Assembly: GCA_963835935.1 (NCBI GenBank)
Contig: CAWIHK010000001.1
Coordinates: forward strand, 868,001-932,000
DNA length: 64,000 nucleotides
Origin: CAWIHK01 sp963835935
GTDB taxonomy: Bacteria; Bacteroidota; Ignavibacteria; UBA10030; CAVZMI01
Reading direction: 5' to 3'
This document shows, in pieces, positions 1 through 9,832 of this stretch; within the stretch, counting starts at the first letter, position 1, and the number at the start of each line of letters is the position of its first letter. The notes under the pieces were generated by a model. The model did not search any database, was not told the origin of the DNA, and saw only the letters and a list, made by a program, of their open reading frames with translations. The translations under genes and the position numbers were made by a program.

Positions 1-3000
1 TTCGGCAACATCAGTATAATCATGAAGCCCTGCAAGATCGTCGGCTTCATTTCCCTTTCCGAAAATTGCCATAGCCTTCACTAAGCCTAATTCATCATTA
101 ATAGTTTCCGAGAGGTTATCGTTTGCATCTTTTATTCGTTGCGGAGAAAGTGTACGGAAATTGAATACCTCTACCGTGGTTACATTACCCACCGCATCTT
201 CCGTTTCTTCAATAAGAAAGAAATAATTACCGTAGTATTTTACCTTGGTTTTAGCGCCAAAAGGTTCTGTATATGATATGGGGACATAAAAACGCTGCTG
301 TGCATCTATTAAAGTTTCTGCTCCTTCAAGGTATTGAATTGTTCCAGATGGAATCCACCAGTTGACATCTTCTTTGCCATTTTCATCTATCGCATGGGTG
401 AATTTTCCTTCTTCCATCAAATTTATAAGTGTGCCGTCGTCCGCTTTTGCAGAATAAATATCGGCGAGCAGTTGAGGAATATAAGCCAGTTGGTAGTTCT
501 CGAATGGAATTGCTTTTGAGTTCAATTGAAGTAAGGGGAGTGCGGCTGTCAGGTCATCATTATAATAAATTGTTCGGACATGTTCAATCAATCTCCTTTG
601 AGCTTTCCCCGGTGTTGATGGTGAATTAATTTCCTGATAAAGTTTTTCAATTGATTTACTATCATCAAGAATGTTCTTGAAATCTTCTAGGGAATAATAA
701 GAGCCGGTTTTTGGAACATCCTTCAATTCAAAAGTTTTTGTTTCAGCGGGAAGCCGCAGTCGGTTGACGTCATCGCCGATAGCATCATCAGTGAATTTAT
801 TTTGGGTATAAGTAATTAATAATTTATTCTGAGCATTTTGTGTTTCAATGGGCAGGGTTGCATCTTTTTTAATTCTTGGATAAACCACCGAAGCTGATTC
901 CAGCACGTTCCCATATTCATCTAAATTGATATTCAGGTTATGAGCAATGCGAGGGTCTTCTGAATCACGTTCGTAACTGTATGTGATGGCTTCGCTTTCT
1001 TTCACAGTAAAAACAGCGTATTTGTTTTGCCCTTTTGGCTGTGCAAGTTCTATGATACAGTTATGAGTGACTACAGAAAATGGAGTGAGTTGTTTTTTTA
1101 AATCATCCGCCGTTGCTCCCGTTGCCGGCGCGTCATGTGCGAAAATTTCAGAGCGCAGTGCCATGCTTTTGCATGCCCGCAAAGCCTCGCGCCATTCATC
1201 CGCGCTGAGATTATCAACAATTGTATCTGGAATTCCCGGTGCGGGAATAATCCGCGCATCGGGTAAAGGAGATTCATACTGCAATACCGGGAAACCTTGC
1301 CTGTTCATTTCTTCATACCAATATTCATGGGCAAATTGGTTTAGAATATTTTCCCGGCTTAAAAAAGCGCCTGTATGAAACCATGTTTTGGAAACGACAG
1401 GTTCCTGATGCAATTCTTGGTCAATAATGTTTGTGGCATTTCCTTTTGCCCAATTCTCGAAAGATTCGGCATCGGTTTGTTCCACCATGCCGAAGCCGCG
1501 GAATTCTCTCTCAGGATGATCATAATATCCGTGGTGATATTTATAAGAGCTTACGAAACGCCAGCCCGTAATATTATCCAGTGTTTCAGTTTTTGAAATG
1601 CAATGTATTGGGAAATGAAGTTTTGTTATCCACGGCTTTCCGGCCATTTTATCTTCGATATAAAACTTTGTAGAAGGTGTGTACTCTAAAGAAACTTCTT
1701 TTCCCATGTTATTTTTATAAGAAATCATGATATGCGGTTTCTTACTATTCATCAGATCAATATATCGAAGCGGAGAAAAAGTGTCTTTCGATAAACTGCA
1801 TGACCAAACAATACAGACTACACCGTTCCCTAATAAATCTGTGACCGTAATTTTTGCATGGTTATGTACTTCAGGGAATGCATCAATTTCAAAAGGTGCA
1901 ACACTAAATGAGTTGCCGCTTAAATTCATCCAGCATGTGAATTTATTTTTTCTAAGATAAATTATATCGGTTGTTCCGGAACCATCAATATCTGCCAATC
2001 GTAAAAAAGCAGGGTTGAATGAATCGGGATGATCGAACAAAGGGGGATTGTCCATTGCTACTTTGGCTCCAAATTTTCCATACCCCAAATTTGGCCAGTA
2101 ACATACTTCACCATTGCGGATACGTACTATATCCGACAAGCCATCGCCCGACATGTCAGCCAGGAAAATTGTTTGTTCTGGGTCTGCAAATACAATATGC
2201 GGACCGGCTTCTTCGTCGAAAGGTTTAGTAGTTTTGTGAATGGATGTAAATCCATTTCTACCTGCCGACTCATACCATGTAAAAACATTGTCTTCTGAAA
2301 TCAATACATCTGGCTTGCCATCGCCATTCAGATCGAGCATCCGGGTATTGGCATCATTGAGATTGATGTTGGGTAGTGTTTGGAAATTTGTATACGGTTG
2401 CCATTCATTATCATCATCTAACTCAAAATATCCTTTGGGCTCTATTCCATAACTCACCAACTGCTTGCCGCCATCTGCATCCAAATCTGCCAACTGGAGC
2501 TGCCTGCCCAAACCAGCGAATGAAGGTTTTGGTGTGACTAATTTAGCTTGCTCAAATTTTCCATCGCCCAAATTGTGTTTGTAGTACCAGCCATTTGCCT
2601 GTTCAGTGAGAATGCCCGACAGGCCTTCGTTAAATAAATCGGTGAATTGATATTGTTGCTCATCGAGTCCTGATGGCGCATGAACCAGATCTTCTGTGGA
2701 AATGGTTTTTACATCTTTGTTCCAGTCATGTTTTTGATATTCAAACTCCAGAGGAGGAAGATTCTTATTCGTGTATGTTCCAATGGTTTGTTTTATGTAT
2801 CCGAAAGTCGTAATTGATTTTAGGAATGTAAAATCTTGCTGAGTTGTCGAATCATATTCAAAATTGAGTGATTTGACCAAACCTTCGTATTCATTGGATC
2901 CCTTGAAATGATGAAAAAGTAAAACCCTTTTACAGAGACGTGTTGTTCGTATTTCAAAACCAGCTTTGTAATCAGAAAAAGCATCGGTTCTGAAAGCCCA

Positions 3001-3921
3001 ATCGTTTATGCTTTGATAAGGTGGGTTTTGATCATATTCTCCATAATCGAATATTGTTGAAAACAAATAATCTAACTCGTCAGGGAAAGGATCGCCAAAA
3101 TTTTTATAAGGAGTTATATTTCCATACAGCACTTTCTCTAAATAAATATTGGTGTAAGTAATTTTACCATTTATGCGGCGATTCCTGTTGTGTGAAAGAG
3201 ATGGGTCAAATTTTTTATCATCCTCAATCTTATAAATATAATGCGAACAGTTGCCTTTGTCATCAAAGACAAATTCAGGAAGCCATTCATATATTCTGGA
3301 ATCATTTAATGGATCAAAGATCATGGCATTTTCAGTCCATCCGAAAAGAGTTGTTACATTATCTTTTGTAATTACGCGCCATTTTATTTTTCCTGATTCT
3401 ATCCCCGATTTTGCAGTCCATCTTTCAATTTTGGAAAATAGCCCTTCGATACGAGGTTTGTAGAATCTGATTTTATATAAACCATCTGGCGAATCTTTTT
3501 CATGAATAATATAATCGCCATGCTGGTCAATTGAAAAACTCCCGTCACTCTCCTTTTTGAATTCAGGGACCAGGTCTTCTGCATCAGATAGAAGAAAAAT
3601 GTCGGACTCGATGTCATCTAAATATTGTGGAAGGCCTTTATCGGTTTTTCTTTTTATAGAAGCTAACCCTAAATTCCAACCTAAACCGAAAATGCCGTTT
3701 CCAGCTCCTGAATTATACGATAAGTATAGCGAAGGCGAAGCTCCTCTTGCAGGAGAAAAGGGAAGAGGAATTGAAAATGAAGCGGAACCATTTACTGCAT
3801 TTACTGAAAACTTTTCATCAATACCTTTAATAGCGCCGCCGCCTTTTGGTAATGAAAGAGATGGAACGGAAATATTGTTGCTTTTTTCTTTTTGCTTGGG
3901 TTTTTCTTCCATTGAAATCAT
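1..3921 (-). CDS. Tc toxin B-subunit-like protein (SpvB/TcdB family), 3' end beyond the window
   Basis: I translated the minus strand from ATG 3921. It stays open for 1307 codons to the window edge, so the C-terminal part is missing. Residues about 25-330 match the SpvB N-terminal domain (GSASFSIPLPFSPARG, YNSGAGNGIFGLGWNL, RKTDKGLPQYLDDIESDIF, PRIEGLFSKIERW). Four FG-GAP-like Asp-rich motifs follow near residues 477, 530, 587 and 640, then the TcdB middle/N region (about 640-800) and middle/C region (about 900-1040). In characterised Tc toxins the B subunit, with the C subunit, forms a hollow Rhs cocoon that encloses a toxic C terminus and docks on the TcA injection pore. Start 3921 was chosen because GAGG lies six bases upstream; an in-frame ATG at 3927 has no spaced ribosome site. 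No TcA gene is in view. The family call is secure. Whether this copy is a toxin against insects or against other cells is unknown. Confidence 0.85.
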   Translation of the reverse strand, partial: MISMEEKPKQKEKSNNISVPSLSLPKGGGAIKGIDEKFSVNAVNGSASFSIPLPFSPARGASPSLYLSYNSGAGNGIFGLGWNLGLASIKRKTDKGLPQYLDDIESDIFLLSDAEDLVPEFKKESDGSFSIDQHGDYIIHEKDSPDGLYKIRFYKPRIEGLFSKIERWTAKSGIESGKIKWRVITKDNVTTLFGWTENAMIFDPLNDSRIYEWLPEFVFDDKGNCSHYIYKIEDDKKFDPSLSHNRNRRINGKITYTNIYLEKVLYGNITPYKNFGDPFPDELDYLFSTIFDYGEYDQNPPYQSINDWAFRTDAFSDYKAGFEIRTTRLCKRVLLFHHFKGSNEYEGLVKSLNFEYDSTTQQDFTFLKSITTFGYIKQTIGTYTNKNLPPLEFEYQKHDWNKDVKTISTEDLVHAPSGLDEQQYQFTDLFNEGLSGILTEQANGWYYKHNLGDGKFEQAKLVTPKPSFAGLGRQLQLADLDADGGKQLVSYGIEPKGYFELDDDNEWQPYTNFQTLPNINLNDANTRMLDLNGDGKPDVLISEDNVFTWYESAGRNGFTSIHKTTKPFDEEAGPHIVFADPEQTIFLADMSGDGLSDIVRIRNGEVCYWPNLGYGKFGAKVAMDNPPLFDHPDSFNPAFLRLADIDGSGTTDIIYLRKNKFTCWMNLSGNSFSVAPFEIDAFPEVHNHAKITVTDLLGNGVVCIVWSCSLSKDTFSPLRYIDLMNSKKPHIMISYKNNMGKEVSLEYTPSTKFYIEDKMAGKPWITKLHFPIHCISKTETLDNITGWRFVSSYKYHHGYYDHPEREFRGFGMVEQTDAESFENWAKGNATNIIDQELHQEPVVSKTWFHTGAFLSRENILNQFAHEYWYEEMNRQGFPVLQYESPLPDARIIPAPGIPDTIVDNLSADEWREALRACKSMALRSEIFAHDAPATGATADDLKKQLTPFSVVTHNCIIELAQPKGQNKYAVFTVKESEAITYSYERDSEDPRIAHNLNINLDEYGNVLESASVVYPRIKKDATLPIETQNAQNKLLITYTQNKFTDDAIGDDVNRLRLPAETKTFELKDVPKTGSYYSLEDFKNILDDSKSIEKLYQEINSPSTPGKAQRRLIEHVRTIYYNDDLTAALPLLQLNSKAIPFENYQLAYIPQLLADIYSAKADDGTLINLMEEGKFTHAIDENGKEDVNWWIPSGTIQYLEGAETLIDAQQRFYVPISYTEPFGAKTKVKYYGNYFFLIEETEDAVGNVTTVEVFNFRTLSPQRIKDANDNLSETINDELGLVKAMAIFGKGNEADDLAGLHDYTDVAE

Positions 3922-4572
3922 AAACATCCTCTTCCATAAGAATATGAGTGGAAGGCAATATTATAATAAAGCTTGCTCTATCCACATCATTGAAAAGTCC
4001 ATGCATTAGAACAATTCTTCGGGACTTATCATATTTACAACCCGGATATGAATACTCTATAGATGACAAAAACTCCAACTGATTAGACCGAATTTAGCCG
4101 GCACATGGTAAGTGTTGAGAATTGTCTTCATACTTTTGCAGTCATTTTCGATCTGTAAGATTTTCTAGGGGCTATACTATAATAGATGAAGTAGTTAAGA
4201 AAACAAGAGCGAGCCCACTACCTAATACATGCATGTGTCGTTAAGTCAATGAACAATTCGTCTAATTGATGCTAATCTTTTAAAAAGCAACAGCTTAACA
4301 CAGTTAGGAATAATGCGTCTAACTTCGACCTAAGTTAAATGAATATTGAGATTTTGTCAAGCATTGTTATTATAAATTTACATATAATATCAGATTTGCG
4401 ATCACTCCAAACAAGAACACTGTCGTGTGTACTGTTCACGCGATCTTCATTTGGCCATCATATAGACTGGCCTCGACGATTCTTGCAGATACAAACAGTA
4501 TGTTGTTTTTATACGGTAAGTAATAGTCATTCTTGAATGCGTCCGCTTCGCAATGTAATTCACTAATTTCTT
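3922..4572. other. Intergenic region, no gene recognised
   Basis: These 650 bases separate two minus-strand genes. Only short, AT-rich open frames occur. The frame from 4078 into the toxin gene has no family resemblance. I saw no tRNA, clear hairpin or convincing promoter, although the promoter of the toxin gene must lie here. Confidence 0.5.
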
Positions 4573-6861
4573 TTACCGAAAATTATCCAGCACTATGATT
4601 CTGTTTTTGGTTTCAAATCCTATGAATAAAAGTGTTTTGCCATCAGGGGATACTACGGCGCCATATCCGCGCATTTTTTTTATCTCTTCTGTTTTACCTG
4701 TTGCAGAATTCAGTTTTATTAAAGTACCACTTTGGGAATCTGAATCCGCAACGATTCCAAGGATTGATTTATCATCGGGCATAGGATATATGAGTTGAAA
4801 TTTTTTTGGAGTTTTTATAAGATGTTTATTCTTACCAATATCCAAAGGTACAAACCAAACGCCAATCGAATCTTGAACTATGGCACTCTTTGAGTTCCAT
4901 GAAAAGTGTGGTATTAATCCGTTTATTGCGATTTCTTTTATTGTTTTCTCGGGTGTGGATTTGAGTGCAAGAACTGCCCGGTGTAAGTCTTTAGGCGCGT
5001 ACAAAATAAATTTTCCATTTCTGGATATATCAAGTAATATACCTTCGCCTATTTTTCGGGTTACGTTTGTGGTAAGTCCATACTCAAAGAAACTTTCATT
5101 CATGACTGTGGAATCAGGATTCTTCCTTATTGTATCGGTTTGTAAGATATTGAAAAAAACCGATTTCATATCTGCTGAGCAATATATCCCTAAGTCCAAT
5201 GACAGTTTGCATTTCTCGATTGTCGGTGTAAATTTGTTTGACTCACTTCCATCCTTATTACATATCACAAACCCGTTCTGTGAAGGCTCGAAATCGTTTT
5301 CCATGCTATAAATGAGTTTGTTTCCATCCGGAGAACACGCAACACCTCTAATTTGCGCATCCTCGAAAGTCAATTGCTGAAGTTCCTTGGTCTGAAGGTC
5401 GATCGTCCAGAGATTGGATGTCTGAGACTCATTTAAATATACGAGATGTTTAGCATCCTTTGATATACGCGGGCATCTGTCGATGCCGGCACCCAGTGTG
5501 AGCTGCTTCGGTACTCCGCCATCCTCAGGTATGACCCACAAGTTTACACTTCCGCCTCGGTTTGAATTGAAGACAATCTCTCCAGTCGAAGTCCAACAAA
5601 AATCATCAATAATCTTTTTGTCAAACGTTATCTGATTTTCAGTGCTGTCATCCAACTTGCGAGAAAAAATTTCCGTGTATTGACCGGTCTCAGCAGTCTG
5701 AAAATTTCTCAAGAAAGCAAGCCGTCTTGAATCAGGAGACCATGCAATATTATAGAAAATTATTGGCCCACTCCAAACAATCTGGGAGATTTTTTTCTCT
5801 TCCGTTCCGTTTGCGTTAACGACGAAGAGTTCCCTCCCGTTGTCTCGGAAGAAAGCGATGTGTTTTCCGTTTGGCGACCATATTGGAAGATCGCCATTAT
5901 TGATCAGTTTGTGAGATGTTCCGCCGAGAGTTGGGATGATGTCTATTTCGCTCCCATTATTTATAGAATAAATAATCTGGTTGGCGTTAGGCGAAAAACT
6001 TGGGCACTCTTTCCGAGTAAGAGTTGTGTCAGTAGTGATTTTCCTTGGCTCGCCTCCTGAAGAGGGAACAATATACAAGCTTGAACGCATCCGGGAATCG
6101 TTGTCAACGTAAACAATCCAGTTTCCATCAGGGGAAATATTTGGATCGTTGACATTAGTACCTCCCGTTTTTAATATCCTTGTCACCATTTGGGTTGAAG
6201 GTTTATTGAATAACTCAATTGCAATCACAATGCAAATGGCTAACACAAATATCCCTGTCAATGCATAAATCCAGTTCTTTCTTTTTTTTCTTCTCCTCAT
6301 TGATTTGTGTGCAGAAGTCGCGATGGATCCCACAAGGATTTCATAAATTCCAATTTTTTCTTTGATGTTCTTGAGCTCCTTAGGTCCAAGCGAGACTACT
6401 TGAAGACTTAATTTGTGCCGTACTAAATTATACACCTCCTGCGAAATACAAATACCCCCAGGTTTAGCCAGCGGTTCAATACGAGAAGCAATGTTTACAC
6501 CATCGCCAAACACGTCGTTATCTTTGACAACGATGTCGCCCAAATGAATACCGATACGAAGAAGTATTTTTTCTTTCTCCGCAGCGCTCTCATTATACTT
6601 GACAAAACGCTCCTGTATATCAATGGCACACCGAACAGCATTCGTGACTGTTGTAAAACTCACAAGGAAGGCATCGCCAATCATTTTGATTTCCTTGCCA
6701 TTATGTTTGGCGAGAGCATCTCTTACGATTTGGTTGTGACGGCTAAGAAGATTCATGGTTAGGGATTCATTCTCATGCATCATTTTGCTGTAGCCGACAA
6801 TGTCAGAGAACATAATGACAGAGAGGTGTGTTTGGCTTTCTGAATTTGTCATGTCATGCAT
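4573..6861 (-). CDS. Class III adenylate cyclase fused to a periplasmic PD40/TolB-like propeller
   Basis: The 762-residue protein starts with a class III nucleotide cyclase domain (about 14-175). The metal-binding residues are Asp20 (FSDIVGYS) and Asp63 (KMIGDAF). Lys59 and Asp116 fit the adenine-selecting pair. Asn123 and Arg127 (VNIASR) fit the transition-state pair, so the cyclase looks active. A basic stretch and one membrane helix (about 197-217) follow. Residues 220-762 are WD40-like TolB/PD40 repeats with motifs such as SPDGNWIVYV, SPNGKHIAFF and SPDSRRLAFL. The likely topology is a cytoplasmic cyclase with a periplasmic propeller that senses a ligand and changes cAMP synthesis; that is inference. 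GAGGA lies eight bases before the start. The gene stands alone, with a divergent neighbour at 7087. Confidence 0.85.
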   Translation of the reverse strand: MHDMTNSESQTHLSVIMFSDIVGYSKMMHENESLTMNLLSRHNQIVRDALAKHNGKEIKMIGDAFLVSFTTVTNAVRCAIDIQERFVKYNESAAEKEKILLRIGIHLGDIVVKDNDVFGDGVNIASRIEPLAKPGGICISQEVYNLVRHKLSLQVVSLGPKELKNIKEKIGIYEILVGSIATSAHKSMRRRKKRKNWIYALTGIFVLAICIVIAIELFNKPSTQMVTRILKTGGTNVNDPNISPDGNWIVYVDNDSRMRSSLYIVPSSGGEPRKITTDTTLTRKECPSFSPNANQIIYSINNGSEIDIIPTLGGTSHKLINNGDLPIWSPNGKHIAFFRDNGRELFVVNANGTEEKKISQIVWSGPIIFYNIAWSPDSRRLAFLRNFQTAETGQYTEIFSRKLDDSTENQITFDKKIIDDFCWTSTGEIVFNSNRGGSVNLWVIPEDGGVPKQLTLGAGIDRCPRISKDAKHLVYLNESQTSNLWTIDLQTKELQQLTFEDAQIRGVACSPDGNKLIYSMENDFEPSQNGFVICNKDGSESNKFTPTIEKCKLSLDLGIYCSADMKSVFFNILQTDTIRKNPDSTVMNESFFEYGLTTNVTRKIGEGILLDISRNGKFILYAPKDLHRAVLALKSTPEKTIKEIAINGLIPHFSWNSKSAIVQDSIGVWFVPLDIGKNKHLIKTPKKFQLIYPMPDDKSILGIVADSDSQSGTLIKLNSATGKTEEIKKMRGYGAVVSPDGKTLLFIGFETKNRIIVLDNFR

Positions 6862-6970
6862 TTCGTAGATCCTCTGAGTGACATTGTAAAATTATTCCTA
6901 ATTATATTATCGACTTTCTCCAAGTTACGGATTAGTATTTAGAAAAAAAAGGAAGACGAATGATTCAATG

Positions 6971-6999
6971 TTGACTTAAACCATTCCAAATAATATCTT
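6971..6999 (+). promoter_or_regulatory. Putative sigma-70-type promoter of the 7087 gene
   Basis: TTGACT is separated by exactly 17 bases from TATCTT, about 85 bases before the chosen start codon. It fits the other TTGACx-N17 promoters in this window. Confidence 0.45.
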
Positions 7000-7086
7000 A
7001 ATTAACACAAATAGATTCATAAATCAGATGACGAAGTGACTCCGATTCCGGATTTGGCTGGTCATTATTTTGGGAAGGATTCAATT

Positions 7087-7950
7087 ATGTCCATAGTTTC
7101 AATGCAGCTTCTAAGTTTAGCCGTTTGCGTTTTGTTCTTTTATCAGATTACAATAATGTTGTTTCTTCCGTTGAAAAGGTGGCGTGTGCTTTACAGAGAA
7201 TCCGTTCTCCATAAGATCATAGTATGGATTTCCATGATCGGATTATTGGTTTTGATATCGTACTTATTTCTTTCAGGGTCATTCCAACTATTTTATTCTG
7301 CTTTGATTTCAATTCTTCCATATATTTTACTTGCATTCGGTATAATGTGCGTTTTATTTTTGAGATCCAGCTACAAGAAATTATGGATCGGGCGTCGATT
7401 ATTTATCGTTCTACTCAGTCTCGCGTGCATTATTCAGATCGGGTTCGATTGGATAGGCCATAAAAAAGCCGGCGACTTCCTTAAGAGCCACGATAATAAT
7501 CAGAAGATTGCCACACGAAGCTATTTCCAAGAATATCGCAGCGTCGTAAGCCAAAATATTGCCGCCTCAAATTCAATAGCCAATAGTTTTTATGAGTGTG
7601 CTTTGGAATTCGAGAATGATACAATCCCGCTTGTGTATCAGCGAAAAATATTCGATCGATTGTCTATATTGAAAGATTCTGCAATTCAATGCTTCAACTC
7701 AATGAGCCGGTTGGCGCCGCCCTATGAGGGTGAGCATGGTTTTAAAGAGACACAAAGTACAATGGTGGATGGACTCAAATCAAATATTGATGTAATGGAT
7801 GCGTATTTTGAATTGCTTAACAAACGCCAAGACTTGAAAGCGTCTGTCAATATATCCGATTGGTTTAAGACCGCACGTTTAAAATTCGTGAAGACGGGTC
7901 AATTGTTGGATCAAGGAATTCACACTCTTGATGATAAGGTGAAGGAGTGA
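7087..7950 (+). CDS. Membrane protein of unknown function
   Basis: I do not recognise this 287-residue protein. The N-terminal half has about four hydrophobic helices (LLSLAVCVLFFYQITIMLF; IIVWISMIGLLVLISYLF; a third in the FYSALISILPYILLAFGIM stretch; LFIVLLSLACIIQIGF). It is followed by a soluble, largely helical domain of about 150 residues, probably on the outer face of the membrane. I chose ATG 7087 because GGAAGG sits eight bases upstream. An in-frame ATG at 7036 would add 17 residues without a ribosome site. It is divergent from the cyclase gene, so joint regulation is possible, but nothing shows a shared function. Confidence 0.6.
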   Translation: MSIVSMQLLSLAVCVLFFYQITIMLFLPLKRWRVLYRESVLHKIIVWISMIGLLVLISYLFLSGSFQLFYSALISILPYILLAFGIMCVLFLRSSYKKLWIGRRLFIVLLSLACIIQIGFDWIGHKKAGDFLKSHDNNQKIATRSYFQEYRSVVSQNIAASNSIANSFYECALEFENDTIPLVYQRKIFDRLSILKDSAIQCFNSMSRLAPPYEGEHGFKETQSTMVDGLKSNIDVMDAYFELLNKRQDLKASVNISDWFKTARLKFVKTGQLLDQGIHTLDDKVKE

Positions 7951-8063
7951 TATACAGCCATAATGATATCATTCGCTAACGACTCGATCCATTCAAAAAA
8001 TTCTACAAAGTTGCAAGAAACATTATCTTTCCGATTCGAATGATGTACTAATGATAAGGTACT

Positions 8064-8420
8064 TTATTGGATCCAGCGGATTCCTAAGTAGGCAATATAT
8101 GTCTTGACTCGTTCAGGTGAATAGAGTGTTGTTCCCGCAGATGCCAAAAATTCGATTGACTGACTAAGTTTGTATGTCGAGCCCAGATTTAAAATTATTT
8201 CCTCGAGTTCGACATGAATATGATTGTCGCCACGAAGTTCTGTTAGAAGCTGACATTGCTCCGATTGATCGTATCCCAACACAATGCCATAGGCAAGTTC
8301 ATTCGAACCTGATGCAATAAAAGTATAACCGAAATCAGCGGCATAATAAAATTGTTCAAATATTTTTGCCGCTCTTTTCTTCGTCCAGAAATCTCGCCAA
8401 CGATCATGTTGCCCTTTCAA
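8064..8420 (-). pseudogene. C-terminal remnant of an outer-membrane transporter-like barrel
   Basis: About 118 codons read like the last strands of an outer-membrane barrel of the Phenol_MetA_deg/transporter type: alternating strands such as IILNLGSTYKLSQSIEFLASAG, then YIAYLGIRWIQ. The open frame has only a TTG as possible start and hits a stop 15 bases further upstream. Full members of this family are usually about twice as long. A 5'-truncated relic is therefore more likely than a functional gene. It faces away from the efflux operon that begins at 8564. Confidence 0.45.
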
Positions 8421-8563
8421 GACGCTTTGGTTATATTATCGTCGTGTGGTTATAAGTTAGTTGAGTAATGATAAATAGGACGAGTTGCTATCGTTGTTTC
8501 GGTCTTTTGGAATGTATTGACTTGGCCGAAATAGTTCTTACTCGTTATCTCATTGGATTGGGA

Positions 8564-9832
8564 ATGAGTTTCTCTCGACATTTTGTGAATAAAATTTCAT
8601 TTGTTCTTTTTATTCTAAGCCTCTTTCGGAATGCAGTAGCGCAGATTGATACAATTTCACTATCCGAGTCAATTGAACTCGCGTTGAAGCAAAACGCTAA
8701 TGTGCACGTTTCACAGAATGCAGTCGACCAATCCGACGCCCGTCTTCACGAGCTTAAAACGAATCGCTATCCGTCATTGTCCTTCCGCACTCACTTCCTG
8801 TACGCTCCTGACTTTGGCTACAACGTCGCCATTACCAACGGGGGTGAGTATGGCGTGCAGCTTATGACCGGATTGCCATTGTATGATGGAGGTGTGAAGA
8901 ATGCTCTTGTCGACCAAGCTGTTAGCAACCTCGCACGCACCCAATTAGACAAAGAGCGGATGAAATCTGAAATAACCTTCTCAATTCGTTCAGCCTATTA
9001 CGAAATCTTGCGCTCGGAAGCAGAGTTGCATATACGACAGGAGACAGTCCGGCGTTTGCAGGATTATGTTTCGCTGCTGAAACAATTGCAATCTGGTGGT
9101 GGAGCCACTGAGAGCGATGTTTTAAACGCACAAGTGGATTTGAACAACGCCGAGATTGCACTTGATGGAACTCAGGAATCTATTCGTAATGCAAAACTCC
9201 TTTTGAACAATCTTATGGGACGATCGTTGCATCATCAGTTTGAGGTGATCCAACTCCCATCGGCAGATAGCACAGCCATATCCGATTCATTACCTGCAAA
9301 CAATGTCGACCTCCGTCTTTTGCAGTACGATGTAGAGGCGGCAGTGTATGATATCGCTATTGCAAAAAGTGAGCGGCTCCCCACGCTTGCCATTAGTGGA
9401 GACATCGGTGCATTGGGGATTATGGTAAGAGATTGGCGTCATGAAACCGGATACTCAGTTCTGCTCTCTCTTGATATTCCTATTTTTACTTGGGGTGGAA
9501 TTGATAGCCGCATTGAACAAAAAGAACTTTCTCAAAAACAAAAGCAACTTGAGTTGGATGTAAAACGTCGTGATCTTGAAACACAATGGCAATTAACTAT
9601 AAACGATGTGGAACAATTCAAGCGGAACTTCGTTCAGTACATGACTAATCTGAGAATTGCAAATGACAATTACTTATATGCCAAAGCGCGATTTGTAGGC
9701 GGTGGGGGATCGAATCTCGATGTGCTTGAGGCGCAACGTCTCCTTCTGGAAACACAACTCAACGCGAATAATTCCGAATTTCAACTCCGTTCTGCAATTG
9801 CAAACTTGCTCAGACTTTCAGGACAATATTGA
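8564..9832 (+). CDS. TolC-family outer-membrane efflux protein
   Basis: The 422-residue protein is the outer-membrane channel of a tripartite pump. A signal peptide (about 1-27, ending NAVAQ) is followed by two TolC-type repeats: SLSESIELALKQN with long helices, then a second half with QLELDVKRRDLETQWQLTINDVEQFKRN and a conserved GGGSNLDVLEAQRLLLETQL stretch. Length is normal for the family. The frame is open from 8468, but the segment before 8564 does not look like protein of this family and would spoil the signal peptide. A candidate promoter (TTGGTT-N18-TATAAG) lies at 8427-8456. The stop codon shares one base with the start of the adaptor gene, so translation is probably coupled. Confidence 0.9.
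   Translation: MSFSRHFVNKISFVLFILSLFRNAVAQIDTISLSESIELALKQNANVHVSQNAVDQSDARLHELKTNRYPSLSFRTHFLYAPDFGYNVAITNGGEYGVQLMTGLPLYDGGVKNALVDQAVSNLARTQLDKERMKSEITFSIRSAYYEILRSEAELHIRQETVRRLQDYVSLLKQLQSGGGATESDVLNAQVDLNNAEIALDGTQESIRNAKLLLNNLMGRSLHHQFEVIQLPSADSTAISDSLPANNVDLRLLQYDVEAAVYDIAIAKSERLPTLAISGDIGALGIMVRDWRHETGYSVLLSLDIPIFTWGGIDSRIEQKELSQKQKQLELDVKRRDLETQWQLTINDVEQFKRNFVQYMTNLRIANDNYLYAKARFVGGGGSNLDVLEAQRLLLETQLNANNSEFQLRSAIANLLRLSGQY

Noticed and set aside
3827..4078. Open frame of 83 codons on the minus strand before the toxin gene
   Set aside because: It overlaps the real SpvB-domain start in another frame and has no protein-like features; the overlap explains its length.
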